This document shows, in pieces, positions 52,614 through 61,740 of a stretch of 64,000 bases of DNA. The notes under the pieces were generated by a model. That model did no database searches. It had not been told where the DNA came from and was given only the letters and a program-made list of their open reading frames with translations. Each line of letters starts with the position of its first letter. Within the stretch, counting starts at the first letter, position 1. Location of the stretch: NCBI RefSeq assembly GCF_005869875.1, contig NZ_VAWG01000001.1, positions 186,001-250,000 of the forward strand, given 5' to 3'. The position numbers and the translations under genes were made by a program. Source of the stretch: Paenibacillus pinistramenti. GTDB taxonomy: Bacteria > Bacillota > Bacilli > Paenibacillales > Paenibacillaceae.

Positions 52614-54089
52614 TTAAGCCTGCTTAACCAGTCTGGCGATATAAAAGCCGTCCGATCCCGCATCCTGCGGAAGGATCTGCAGCCCGGCCGATTCTCTGGC
52701 TGAAGCTGCGGCCAGCCTCTGGAACAGCTCCGGCGTTTCGTCCGGAGCAAATTCAGGATGCCGGGCCAGAAAAGCTTCAACGGCGCCGGCATTCTCCGTG
52801 CGTTCGATGGTGCATGTGCTGTAGACCAGAACACCGCCCGGCTTCAGGAGAACGCACACCGCATCAAGCAGCCGCTGCTGCAGCTGCGCGATTTCGACCA
52901 AATCCACCGGGGATTTGGTCCATTTCAAATCCGGCTTGCGCCGGATGACGCCGAGCCCCGAGCAGGGGGCATCGAGCAGAATCCGGTCAAACGAAGCCGG
53001 AGGGAATTGACCGGCAAGCTCCAGCGCGTCGCCGGTCCGGGTCTTGACATTGGCCAGGCCGAGCCTGTCCGCCTGCTCCTCGATCAGCTTGGCTTTATGC
53101 GCATGCACATCATTGGCAATGACGGTTCCGCGGCCTTCCATGCGCTCGGCAATATGGCAGGACTTGCCGCCCGGAGCGGCGCAGCAGTCCAGCACCGTCA
53201 TGCCGGGCCGGGCGTCCAGCGCCTCGGCGACGAGCATGGAACTTTCGTCCTGGACGGAAAGCCGGCCTTCCCTGTACCAGCCGGATAGCGCCATGTTCCC
53301 GCCGCCGCGAACAATGATGCCGTCCTCCGACAGGGACGACGGCACCGCTTCAAGCCCTTGTCCCGCCATGTCCTTCAGCAGGTCATCCCGGCCGGCTTTC
53401 GTCCGGTTGACCCGGACGCTGACAGGCGGCGGCTCATTATCGGCGCGGCAGATCGCCTCCGCCGTCGCGGCGCCGTACTGGCGGATCCAGCCGGCGACCA
53501 TCCACTCCGGGTGCGATTCTGCAAGAGCGATCCGCTGCACCTCGGGCATATCCTCAGGCAGCTTCAGCGTCTCCTTCTGCCGCAGCACATTGCGCAGCAC
53601 GCCGTTCACCATGCCGGAGATGCCCTGATGGCCGCGCTTCTTGGCAATATTAACGGCCTCGTTAACCGCCGCATGCGGCGGAATGCGGTCCAGATAATAT
53701 ATCTGGTAGAAGCTTAACCGCAGCAGATTGCGGACCCAGGGCTGCAGCTTGCCCAGCCCCTTGGAGACAAATTTTTCAAGAAAATAATCAATCGTGGACA
53801 GCCGGGAAATCGTTCCGTACACAAGCTCGGTCGCAAGCCCCACATCCGGGCCGGATAAGCCGGCCCGCTGGATCGCCCCGTTCAGCAGCAAATTGCTGTA
53901 AGCTCCTTCGGTCTCGACTTCCGTCAGCACATACAGAGCCGTTTCCCGCGCTGTCGCTCTGCCGCGGGAGCCTCCTCCGGCGCCCCGGCCTCCCTGAGCT
54001 TTAGCGCTGGCTAAGGTTTTGGTCTTGGCTTCGGTTTTGGCCCCGGCTCTGGCGGCAGGCTTACCGCCTCCGTTTCTATCCGCGCTCAT
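52614..54089 (-). CDS. rsmB: 16S rRNA (cytosine967-C5)-methyltransferase RsmB
   Basis: This enzyme methylates C967 of 16S rRNA with SAM. The 491-residue protein has a NusB-like RNA-binding domain (about 45-175, ARETALYVLTEVETEGAYSN) and a C-terminal Rossmann methyltransferase with AAPGGKSCHIAE, LLDAPCSGLGV (motif IV Cys) and YSTCTIERTEN (motif VI Cys, the nucleophile). An N-terminal tail of about 45 residues rich in Ala, Gly, Lys and Arg precedes the NusB part and is longer than usual. It overlaps fmt by 4 bases (ATGA). Confidence 0.95.
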   Translation of the reverse strand: MSADRNGGGKPAARAGAKTEAKTKTLASAKAQGGRGAGGGSRGRATARETALYVLTEVETEGAYSNLLLNGAIQRAGLSGPDVGLATELVYGTISRLSTIDYFLEKFVSKGLGKLQPWVRNLLRLSFYQIYYLDRIPPHAAVNEAVNIAKKRGHQGISGMVNGVLRNVLRQKETLKLPEDMPEVQRIALAESHPEWMVAGWIRQYGAATAEAICRADNEPPPVSVRVNRTKAGRDDLLKDMAGQGLEAVPSSLSEDGIIVRGGGNMALSGWYREGRLSVQDESSMLVAEALDARPGMTVLDCCAAPGGKSCHIAERMEGRGTVIANDVHAHKAKLIEEQADRLGLANVKTRTGDALELAGQFPPASFDRILLDAPCSGLGVIRRKPDLKWTKSPVDLVEIAQLQQRLLDAVCVLLKPGGVLVYSTCTIERTENAGAVEAFLARHPEFAPDETPELFQRLAAASARESAGLQILPQDAGSDGFYIARLVKQA

Positions 54090-55018
54090 GACAATACCTC
54101 GCCCTGCTTCATCTGGCCGCCCCGCACAAATTCGGCAGCCGCCATCGCTTTCTTGCCGGCAGGCTGAACCCGGGTCAGCAGAACCGTTCCGCTGCCGGCC
54201 TGCACTTCAATGCCTTTGTCCGACAAGCTCAGCACCGTACCCGGAGCTTGTCCCGAGCCGCTTTCCTTAACGGCCGCAAGCTCCCAGATCTTGAAGACAT
54301 CGCCGTTCCACAGCGTAAATCCGCCGGAGAAAGGCAGCAGCCCGCGCACCCGGTTGCGGATGCTCTCCGCATCAGACGTCCAGTCAATTCTCTCGTCGTC
54401 ACGCGTAAGGTTCGGCGCATAGGTAGACTCTTCGTCATTCTGCGGAATACGGTCAGCCTTCCCGTCAAGGATCAGCGGAAGCTGCTCCTTCAGCAGCCCC
54501 GCACCGGCTGTGCTCAGCTTCTCAAACACCGTACCCGATGTGTCCTCATATTCAATCGGGACCACCACTTTGGCGATCATGTCGCCGGTGTCCAGGCCTT
54601 CCGCCATATACATCAGCGTGACGCCGGTTTCCTTCTCGCCATTAATAATGGAGCGCTGGATCGGCGCGCCTCCGCGGTATTTCGGCAGCAGGGAGCCGTG
54701 CACGTTCAGGCAGCCGAATTTCGGCAGATCCAGCACGGATTTCGGCAAAATCTGGCCGTAAGCGGCCGTCACGATCAAATCCGGCTCCAAAGCGGCAACT
54801 TCGGCTACGGCTTCAGGAGCGCGCAGGCGGACCGGCTGAAGCACGGGGAGGCCGTGGTTTAAAGCGGCTTCTTTTACAGGAGTCGGGGTAAGGATCTTTT
54901 TGCGGCCCTGCGGACGGTCCGGCTGAGTAATCACTCCCACCACGCTGTAACCTTCAGCAAGCAGCATCTCAAGAGACGGAACCGCAAACTGCGGCGTCCC
55001 CATAAATACAACATTCAT
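54086..55018 (-). CDS. fmt: Methionyl-tRNA formyltransferase
   Basis: Fmt formylates initiator Met-tRNA using 10-formyltetrahydrofolate. The 310-residue protein has VVFMGTPQFAVPSLEML, the folate-site motif NVHGSLLPKYRGGAPIQ (Asn, His) and the catalytic Asp in MAEGLDTGDMI, then the C-terminal tRNA-binding domain. The ATG at 55018 is chosen behind GTGAGG and matches the family's usual length; the frame is open to 55096, but that part overlaps def. It stands between def and rsmB, the conserved order. Confidence 0.96.
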   Translation of the reverse strand: MNVVFMGTPQFAVPSLEMLLAEGYSVVGVITQPDRPQGRKKILTPTPVKEAALNHGLPVLQPVRLRAPEAVAEVAALEPDLIVTAAYGQILPKSVLDLPKFGCLNVHGSLLPKYRGGAPIQRSIINGEKETGVTLMYMAEGLDTGDMIAKVVVPIEYEDTSGTVFEKLSTAGAGLLKEQLPLILDGKADRIPQNDEESTYAPNLTRDDERIDWTSDAESIRNRVRGLLPFSGGFTLWNGDVFKIWELAAVKESGSGQAPGTVLSLSDKGIEVQAGSGTVLLTRVQPAGKKAMAAAEFVRGGQMKQGEVLS

Positions 55019-55034
55019 CCCATCAGCCTCACTC

Positions 55035-55511
55035 TCATTCCTCGTCTTCGCGGGGATTTTCATAGACGCGCTCCGCAATGTCCGTATACAGAACACCGTC
55101 CAGATGGTCTATTTCATGCTGCAAAGCCCGCGCCAGCAGATCGGAGCCCGTATAGGTCACTTCGTTACCGTTGCGGTCAAGGCCTTTTACGGTTACCGTT
55201 TGCGCACGTCTGACATCACCGCGGTAACCCGGGATGCTGAGGCATCCCTCCGGCCCAAACTGTTCGCCCTCTCTGGTTACGATCTCAGGGTTGATCAGCT
55301 CGATCAAACCGTTCTCATCGCCGACATCCACCACGATGATCCGCTTCAAAATGCCGACCTGCGGAGCTGCAAGCCCAACGCCTTCTGCATGGTACATCGT
55401 ATCCGCCATGTCGGTCAGCAGCTTCTGCACGTTAGGCGTGATTTTGGTTACTTCCTTCGCTCTCTTGTGGAGCACTTCATCCGGTTCAAGCACAATAATT
55501 CTTAATGCCAT
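55035..55511 (-). CDS. def: Peptide deformylase
   Basis: Def removes the formyl group from nascent proteins. The 158-residue protein has the three diagnostic motifs GVGLAAPQVG, EGCLSIPG (metal Cys) and QHEIDHLDG (metal His pair and catalytic Glu). The ATG at 55511 follows GGAAGGGAA. It starts the def-fmt-rsmB group, about 100 bp behind priA. Confidence 0.97.
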   Translation of the reverse strand: MALRIIVLEPDEVLHKRAKEVTKITPNVQKLLTDMADTMYHAEGVGLAAPQVGILKRIIVVDVGDENGLIELINPEIVTREGEQFGPEGCLSIPGYRGDVRRAQTVTVKGLDRNGNEVTYTGSDLLARALQHEIDHLDGVLYTDIAERVYENPREDEE

Positions 55512-55609
55512 ATAAATTCCCTTCCTTCACTTCACGGAGTCTTGTGTGTCTAGTATATGATAAGGCCAAAACGGGATGCTCCATACCTTGCATAAGCCCC
55601 ATGACAGCC

Positions 55610-58189
55610 TTACATCAGCATCTGCGGGTCCACATCAATGCTTATTTGAAACAGTGAATCCTTGTTGCCGTCCAGCATTCTGGCGGCCGTCTGCCGCACG
55701 AGATTCACCGCGTCGATGTCCCCACGATATTTTACCATACATTGAAAACGGTAGCGCTTCTTTAACCTCGGCATAGGAGAAGCGATCGGCCCCAGAATGT
55801 CCAGCGCTTCCGCAGACAGGCGGTCCAGGCTGCCGAAGACACCCTTCGCAACCGCATTGCCCCGCAGCTCCGCCGCAAAATTCTCTGCCAGACGGACCAG
55901 CACCGGCATGTGCTCATGGGATAACGTAATCAGGATCAGCCGGCAATAGGGCGGGTACCCCAGTCCTCTGCGGTGCTGCAGCTCTTCCCGGACAAAGGAC
56001 AAATAATCATGCCTGCTCGCATGGACAATCGAATAATGCTCGGGCATATAAGACTGAATGAACACCTCGCCCGGCAGCTGATGCCTGCCCGCCCGCCCGG
56101 CAACCTGGGTCAGCAGCTGGAACGTTTTCTCGGCGGCGCGGAAATCAGGCAGATTCAGCGCCGAATCGGCAGCGATAGCCCCTACCAGGGTCACATTTGG
56201 AAAATCCAGACCTTTGGCGACCATCTGCGTGCCCAGCAGGACATCGCCTTTTTGCTCGCGGAACGCCTGCAGAAGACGTTCGTGGGAGCCTTTTTCCGTA
56301 GTGGTATCCACATCCATGCGAATGACTCTAATCCCTGGAAAAAGCTTCGCAAGCTCCCCCTCCACCCGCTGCGTGCCGGTTCCAAAATAGCGGATATGCT
56401 CGCTTCCGCATTCGGGGCAAAGCTTCGGCGCAGGCTCGGCATAACCGCAGTAGTGGCAGCGCAGATTATCGGATTTCTCATGATAGGTAAGCGAAATATC
56501 ACAATCCGGGCAATTCGCCACATAGCCGCAGCTGCGGCACATCACGAAGGTTGAGAAGCCGCGCCGGTTCAGAAACAGGACGGACTGCTCCTTCCGCTCA
56601 AGGCGGTCGGCAATGGCCTGGTGCAGCGGGCGGCTGAACATGGAGCGGTTGCCTTCCTTCAGCTCCTCCCGCATGTCTACAATATGAACCTTGGGAAGAC
56701 TGCTGCCGAGCGGCCGGTTCTTCATTTCCAGCAGCAGGGGCGCAAATTCCTCATTGGACTGGGATCTCGCCGCATGATAGCTTTCCAGGGAAGGCGTTGC
56801 CGAACCGAGAATGACCACGGCCTGGTGCTGCTTCGCTCTTTGAACCGCCACATCCCGTGCATGATATTTGGGCGTCTCCTCCTGCTTATAGGAGGTCTCA
56901 TGCTCTTCATCCATCACAATGAGGCCCAGCTGTTTAAAAGGGGCAAACACCGCTGAACGCGCACCGATTGCGACCTGGGCTTTGCCCTCGCGGATTTTGC
57001 GCCATTCATCATAACGTTCGCCGCCGGACAGCCGGCTGTGCAGAACCGCGACCTTGTTCCCGAAACGCCCTTTAAAGCGTTCCACCATCTGCGGGGTGAG
57101 CGAGATTTCCGGAACCAGCACAATCGCCTGCCGGTCCTGGGCAATACACTGCTCGATAGACTGTAAATAAACTTCGGTTTTACCGCTCCCTGTTACCCCA
57201 TGCAGCAAAAACGTATCATGAACACGGGCCTGCAGCGCCCCGCTTATTTTGCCGAATGCAGCCTGCTGCTCCTCCGTCAGCTCGAGCGGAGAGGTCTTCT
57301 TAAATCTCCGGTCCGCATAAGGATCGCGGTAGACCTCAACATCTTCAATGACCGCGTAGCCCTTGTCCGCCAGCTTCTTTACCGTTCCTGCCGTGACCCC
57401 GAGGGTTGACAGCAGCTCCTGCTGGGAGATTGGAATGCCGACCTCGAGCAGGAAGGCCAAAACCTCCTTCTGACGGCGCGCCTGGGCGGTAAAAGAAGCC
57501 AGAGCGGCTTCGGCCGCCTCGCCGGATACGGCTGCGGCGACGGTCTTGACCGTCTTCCTGCCCATCTGGTCCTTGATCTTCTGGGATTCGGTCAGCAGGC
57601 CTTGAGACAGCAGGGACTTTACAATCTCCCCCTGCTCAGGGTACCGGTTACCCAGCTGGGATAACGGAACCGGCCCCTCCTTCTTGACATAATTCCAGAT
57701 GGCCAAGGCTTCTGCAGGCAGAGCCGCCGTCAGAGCAAACAAAGAAGCCTGCTGCCCCTCCGGATTACGCTGCTCCTGTTCCCCGTCAAAACCAGGCGCC
57801 GATCCTTCCGCCCGCTCCTGAACGTCCTCGGGAACACTGACATAACGTTCTGCCTTGCCTTTGAGCGCTGAGGGAATCATCACCTGCAGAGCGGAAATGG
57901 CCGTGCAGGCGTATTTGCGGCTCATCCACCCTGCCAGCTCCACCAAATCCGGTGAAAGGGGCGGGAGATGATCGAGCAGCTCCTGAAACGGCTTCAGCCG
58001 TGCGGGATCCATATCCGACTGCTCTTCCAAACCTACAACAAAACCTTGCAGGGTTCTGCGGCCAAACGGCACAGCAACCCTGCTCCCGATATCAATCCAA
58101 CCGGCCATGGCAGGCGGGATGCGGTAATCAAAAGGCCGGTCGGTGTCACGGCTGGGCACGTCCACTATGACCCTGGCAATGGTGTACAT
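55610..58189 (-). CDS. priA: Primosomal protein N' (replication restart helicase PriA)
   Basis: PriA reloads the replisome at stalled forks. The 859-residue protein has an N-terminal 3'-DNA-binding domain (ARVIVDVPSRDTDRPFDYRI), helicase motifs GVTGSGKTEVYL (Walker A) and VMDEEHETSYKQ (DEEH), two zinc-binding Cys sets (CRSCGYVANCPDC, CHYCGYAEPAPKLCPECGS) and the late helicase motif QVAGRAGR. An insertion of about 45 residues rich in Glu/Gln (about 145-170) and a winged-helix region precede the helicase core. Its start codon overlaps the coaBC stop (TGATG), so the two are coupled. Confidence 0.96.
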   Translation of the reverse strand: MYTIARVIVDVPSRDTDRPFDYRIPPAMAGWIDIGSRVAVPFGRRTLQGFVVGLEEQSDMDPARLKPFQELLDHLPPLSPDLVELAGWMSRKYACTAISALQVMIPSALKGKAERYVSVPEDVQERAEGSAPGFDGEQEQRNPEGQQASLFALTAALPAEALAIWNYVKKEGPVPLSQLGNRYPEQGEIVKSLLSQGLLTESQKIKDQMGRKTVKTVAAAVSGEAAEAALASFTAQARRQKEVLAFLLEVGIPISQQELLSTLGVTAGTVKKLADKGYAVIEDVEVYRDPYADRRFKKTSPLELTEEQQAAFGKISGALQARVHDTFLLHGVTGSGKTEVYLQSIEQCIAQDRQAIVLVPEISLTPQMVERFKGRFGNKVAVLHSRLSGGERYDEWRKIREGKAQVAIGARSAVFAPFKQLGLIVMDEEHETSYKQEETPKYHARDVAVQRAKQHQAVVILGSATPSLESYHAARSQSNEEFAPLLLEMKNRPLGSSLPKVHIVDMREELKEGNRSMFSRPLHQAIADRLERKEQSVLFLNRRGFSTFVMCRSCGYVANCPDCDISLTYHEKSDNLRCHYCGYAEPAPKLCPECGSEHIRYFGTGTQRVEGELAKLFPGIRVIRMDVDTTTEKGSHERLLQAFREQKGDVLLGTQMVAKGLDFPNVTLVGAIAADSALNLPDFRAAEKTFQLLTQVAGRAGRHQLPGEVFIQSYMPEHYSIVHASRHDYLSFVREELQHRRGLGYPPYCRLILITLSHEHMPVLVRLAENFAAELRGNAVAKGVFGSLDRLSAEALDILGPIASPMPRLKKRYRFQCMVKYRGDIDAVNLVRQTAARMLDGNKDSLFQISIDVDPQMLM

Positions 58190-59421
58190 CAGCGCTCCAC
58201 TCCCGGTCCCTCAAGGCGTCCTGCTGCCACTTCCAGAATCCGGCGTGCGGTCTCCAGCTTGGACAGCTGAGGCAGGCGCTCAACCAGGCCTTCATGATCA
58301 TAAATCTGAACAATATTGGTGTCGGTACCAAAACCGGCGCCTTCGGAGGTTACGTCATTGGCAACGATCAGATCACAGTTCTTCCGGCGGAGCTTGTCCA
58401 TCGCATAATGCTCCACGTCATTCGTTTCAGCGGCAAAACCGATCAGAAACTGCCCCGTCTTCTTCTGCCCCAGCTGCTCCAAAATATCAATGTTCTTGAC
58501 CAGTTCAAGGGTCATCGTGTCTCCGCTCTTCTTCATTTTGCGATCTGCCTGAACAGCCGGCCGGTAATCCGCTACGGCTGCTGCTTTAATGACGATATCA
58601 CTGCTGTCAAAATGGCGCATGACGGCATCGTACATATTCTGCGCGGACTGGACGCGCTCCAGCTCAATACCTTTGCCTGCCGGCGGCTGGCCTGTGGTGC
58701 TGCCGGCGATGAGCACGACTTCTGCGCCCAGCTCGCGGGCGGCTTCCGCCAGGGCGAAGCCCATTTTTCCCGAGGAGTCATTGGTGATGTAGCGGACCGG
58801 ATCGATCCGCTCCACAGTCCCGCCTGCGGTGACAACGACCTTTTTCCCGGCTAAAGCCCCTTTGGATCTGCCGTCCTGCTGCTCGAAAAAGCGCTCCACC
58901 ACCGCCACAATCTGCTCCGGCTCTTCCAGCCGGCCTTTCCCGACGTATCCGCAGGCGAGCAGTCCGCTGCCCGGCTCTACAAACATAACGCCCCGCTGGG
59001 CCAGCTCGTTCATGTTCCGGACAACCGCCGGATGCTGGTACATATGCACGTTCATCGCAGGCGCAGCCATGATTGGCGCTTCAGTCGCCAGAAGGGTTGT
59101 GGAGAGCATGTCGTCCGCCAGCCCTGCTGCCATCTTCGCGATTATATTCGCCGTCGCCGGAGCAACCAGAACGAGGTCCGCCCAGTCAGCCAGATTAATA
59201 TGCGCAATGACGGCCGGATCTTTCTCATCAAAGGTATCAGTAAATACAGGGGCTTTGGACAAGGTCTGCATCGTCAGCTCCGTAATGAATTTGACAGCGG
59301 ACTCCGTCATAATGACTCTAACCTCCGCTCCCTGCTTCACAAGCTTGCTGCACAAGGACGCGGCTTTAAACGCGGCAATGCCGCCGGTTACGCCGAGTAC
59401 GATTTTTTTGCCGGTCAACAT
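58189..59421 (-). CDS. coaBC: Phosphopantothenoylcysteine synthetase/decarboxylase CoaBC
   Basis: This bifunctional enzyme makes 4'-phosphopantetheine for coenzyme A. The 410-residue protein has the FMN-dependent decarboxylase CoaC first (about 1-180), with the active-site His in IAHINLADWADL and the PAMNVHMY motif, and the CTP-dependent synthetase CoaB second (about 190-405), with VVVTAGGTVERIDPVRYITN and IGFAAET. The ATG at 59421 follows GGGGGAATTGAG. It is coupled to priA downstream and separated from rpoZ upstream by a terminator. Confidence 0.96.
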   Translation of the reverse strand: MLTGKKIVLGVTGGIAAFKAASLCSKLVKQGAEVRVIMTESAVKFITELTMQTLSKAPVFTDTFDEKDPAVIAHINLADWADLVLVAPATANIIAKMAAGLADDMLSTTLLATEAPIMAAPAMNVHMYQHPAVVRNMNELAQRGVMFVEPGSGLLACGYVGKGRLEEPEQIVAVVERFFEQQDGRSKGALAGKKVVVTAGGTVERIDPVRYITNDSSGKMGFALAEAARELGAEVVLIAGSTTGQPPAGKGIELERVQSAQNMYDAVMRHFDSSDIVIKAAAVADYRPAVQADRKMKKSGDTMTLELVKNIDILEQLGQKKTGQFLIGFAAETNDVEHYAMDKLRRKNCDLIVANDVTSEGAGFGTDTNIVQIYDHEGLVERLPQLSKLETARRILEVAAGRLEGPGVER

Positions 59422-59611
59422 CTCAATTCCCCCGCTTTCTAGCTAAAATTCCTTCTTCATCATTTCTGATTCTAATTTCTTATTTCATATTTCTCATTTA
59501 TGGGGATGCAAAGATTCCGCCAATAGCAGGAAAAACGCCGTACCCGTCCTAACCGGAAGCACCGCGTTCCTGATTGATCCTATTGGATAACGACTAAATA
59601 GAGTGGCGTCT

Positions 59612-59642
59612 AAAAAAATAACAACCTTACGGTTGTCATTAT
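59612..59642 (-). terminator. Terminator after rpoZ
   Basis: AACAACC pairs with GGTTGT, extended by flanking AT pairs, with TTTTTTTA following on the minus strand. The stretch 59422-59611 before coaBC is otherwise gene-free and T-rich. Confidence 0.85.
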
Positions 59643-59657
59643 CAGCAAAGCTGCAAG

Positions 59658-59885
59658 TTATTCCTCTTCATTCGCGTGCTCGGCATCATCGCCGCCACGT
59701 CTGATTTTGACAAAATCGCCGTAGATTTCTTCAAGGGCAACGCCAACCTGCTTATGGGATTTAGCTCCTTTAAGCTCTGACTTCTCCCCTTCTCTAAGCT
59801 GTCTTGCTCTGCGGGAAGCCGCAACAACCAGCGAATATTTACTGTCAACTTTCTCAAGCATTTTATCAATAGATGGATACAGCAC
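59658..59885 (-). CDS. rpoZ: RNA polymerase omega subunit
   Basis: Omega helps fold and retain the beta' subunit. The 75-residue protein MLYPSIDKMLEKVDSKYSLV continues with AASRRARQLREG and VGVALEEIYGDFVKI, typical of Firmicutes omega, with an acidic tail. The ATG at 59885 follows AAGAGGTGT. It is 38 bp behind gmk, in the conserved yicC-remA-gmk-rpoZ order. Confidence 0.95.
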   Translation of the reverse strand: MLYPSIDKMLEKVDSKYSLVVAASRRARQLREGEKSELKGAKSHKQVGVALEEIYGDFVKIRRGGDDAEHANEEE

Positions 59886-59923
59886 TCTCTACACCTCTTC
59901 TTCGGGCGGCGCCTTCCGCCCTT

Positions 59924-60496
59924 TTATTTACGAACTTTACAATGTTCGGCGACAATGATGCTTTCTATCCGCTTGCAGGCCAGATCAATTTGATCGTTAA
60001 CCACAGCATAATCATAATACTCAAGCAGACCGATTTCATCAACCGCCACCGACATCCGGTGATCAATTGTCGCCTGATTCTCGGTTCCGCGGCCGACAAT
60101 CCGGTCTTTAAGCTCATCCATGGAAGGAGGAAGCAGGAATACGAATACGCCTTCCGGAAACTTCTCCTTCACCTTCAGCGCACCCTGGACCTCGATCTCA
60201 AGGATGATGTCTTTGCCGCTGTTGATCGTCTGCTCCACAAAATCGCGGGGAGTTCCATAATAGTTACTGACATATTGGGCATGCTCCAGAAGCTGATCGT
60301 TGGCAATCATCTCCTGAAACTGCTCATGTGTCTTGAAAAAGTAGTTCACACCGTGCTCTTCGCCCGCTCTAGGCTGACGCGTGGTGGCTGAAACCGAATA
60401 TACAAGCCCCGGCATGCGGCGTCTCAGCTCACTGCATACCGTACCTTTGCCAACTCCGGAAGGACCGGACAAAACAATTAATAAACCTTTAGACAT
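59924..60496 (-). CDS. gmk: Guanylate kinase
   Basis: This enzyme phosphorylates GMP to GDP. The 190-residue protein has the P-loop [16 protein letters not shown], the GMP-binding [19 protein letters not shown] and the lid region [15 protein letters not shown]. The ATG at 60496 is chosen because GGAG lies 6 bases upstream and it matches the family N-terminus ([14 protein letters not shown]); the frame is open to 60529 but that overlaps remA. Confidence 0.96.
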   Translation of the reverse strand: MSKGLLIVLSGPSGVGKGTVCSELRRRMPGLVYSVSATTRQPRAGEEHGVNYFFKTHEQFQEMIANDQLLEHAQYVSNYYGTPRDFVEQTINSGKDIILEIEVQGALKVKEKFPEGVFVFLLPPSMDELKDRIVGRGTENQATIDHRMSVAVDEIGLLEYYDYAVVNDQIDLACKRIESIIVAEHCKVRK

Positions 60497-60509
60497 ATTA
60501 CTCTCCATT

Positions 60510-60770
60510 TTACTCATCATTGTCATCATCTTTGGTGGAAAGACGATGCGCCACCGTCTCAGGCTGAACAGCCGACAAAATGACGTGGTCGCTGTCTGTA
60601 ATAATTACTGCCCGCGTTCTGCGTCCGTATGTAGCATCAATTAACATATGCCGGTCTCTTGCTTCCTGAATGATCCGTTTGATCGGTGCAGATTCGGGAC
60701 TTACGATGGAAATGATCCGATTGGCTGATACGATATTACCGAAGCCAATATTAATAAGTTTGATTGCCAT
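60510..60770 (-). CDS. remA: Extracellular matrix regulatory protein RemA
   Basis: RemA is an 86-residue DNA-binding protein that activates biofilm-matrix and osmoprotection genes in B. subtilis and forms rings on repeated GA-rich sites. The sequence [20 protein letters not shown] and [20 protein letters not shown] are diagnostic of this family (DUF370). Its place between yicC and gmk is conserved. Confidence 0.95.
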   Translation of the reverse strand: MAIKLINIGFGNIVSANRIISIVSPESAPIKRIIQEARDRHMLIDATYGRRTRAVIITDSDHVILSAVQPETVAHRLSTKDDDNDE

Positions 60771-60811
60771 GTAAAGGTTGTTCCCCCTAATTTAATGCTG
60801 CGAGCTGAAAG

Positions 60812-61711
60812 CTACTCCAAATTCGCCGCTTGTTCGCGAATCTTCTCAAGCTCGGCTTTCATCTCCACAACAAGGTTAACGATTGCCAGATGATTCGCTT
60901 TGGAGCCAATCGTATTCACTTCCCGGTTCATTTCCTGGATAAGGAAGTCCAATTTTCTTCCTGCAGGTTCGCTGCCGGAGAGCAGGTTCCTGCATTGAGC
61001 CAAATGGCTGCTAAGCCTTGTCAATTCTTCGTCGATGTTGGATTTGTCTGCAAAAATGGCAACCTCCATGCTGAACCTCTGCTCATCGAAGGAGCCGTCC
61101 AGCAGCTCGGCAAGCCGGCTTCTGAGCCGGCTGCGGTATTCCTCCACCACACCCGGTGCTAACCGGACAAGCTCGGCATGAAGCGTCCCAAGCCGTTCAA
61201 ACCGCTGGGACAAATCTTCCGAGAGATGGGTTCCTTCCTGCAGCCGCATCCTGGAAAGGCCGTCAAGCGCTTGTCCAAGTGCTTGACGAAGAACGGCTCC
61301 CCATTCCTCCTGACTGGCGGTGTCCTCCTTCGCCAAGTCGTGGCCGGCAGGGGTCATAACGCCGGGTAAAGTCAAAAGCTGGGCAGCCGTCGGCATGCCC
61401 TCTATTCCGAAAGCATCCATTAATTCCTTAGCGGAATATAGATAATCCCGGGCCGCAGAAAGATTGAGCTTCTGTGAAGCGAAGCCCGGATCTTCCCTCT
61501 CTTTGCTAATATATACATCAATCCTGCCCCGTTTGATCTGGCTCTGCACCAACCGCCGCAAGGCGTCTTCAAAGCTTGTCCATTCCCTTGGCATGCGGAA
61601 CGCAATTTCACAGTACCGATGGTTCACAGACTTGACCTCGCATTGAATGACGAAGCCGTCAAAACGCAGGGTGGATTGACCGAATCCGGTCATACTAAAT
61701 GACATCGGCAT
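60812..61711 (-). CDS. YicC/YloC-family endoribonuclease
   Basis: Members of this family cleave RNA and influence RNA decay. The 299-residue protein begins with the family signature MSFSMTGFGQST and has KSVNHRYCEIAFRMPREW near the N-terminus and the C-terminal RKLDFLIQEMNREVNTIGSK with NHLAIVNLVVEMKAELEKIREQ. The start is uncertain: a GTG at 61714, ATG at 61711 and ATG at 61705 lie together and no clear ribosome site is seen. It heads the yicC-remA-gmk-rpoZ group. Confidence 0.93.
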   Translation of the reverse strand: MPMSFSMTGFGQSTLRFDGFVIQCEVKSVNHRYCEIAFRMPREWTSFEDALRRLVQSQIKRGRIDVYISKEREDPGFASQKLNLSAARDYLYSAKELMDAFGIEGMPTAAQLLTLPGVMTPAGHDLAKEDTASQEEWGAVLRQALGQALDGLSRMRLQEGTHLSEDLSQRFERLGTLHAELVRLAPGVVEEYRSRLRSRLAELLDGSFDEQRFSMEVAIFADKSNIDEELTRLSSHLAQCRNLLSGSEPAGRKLDFLIQEMNREVNTIGSKANHLAIVNLVVEMKAELEKIREQAANLE

Positions 61712-61740
61712 CACATCCGTTACACTATTGTAATTGAAAA

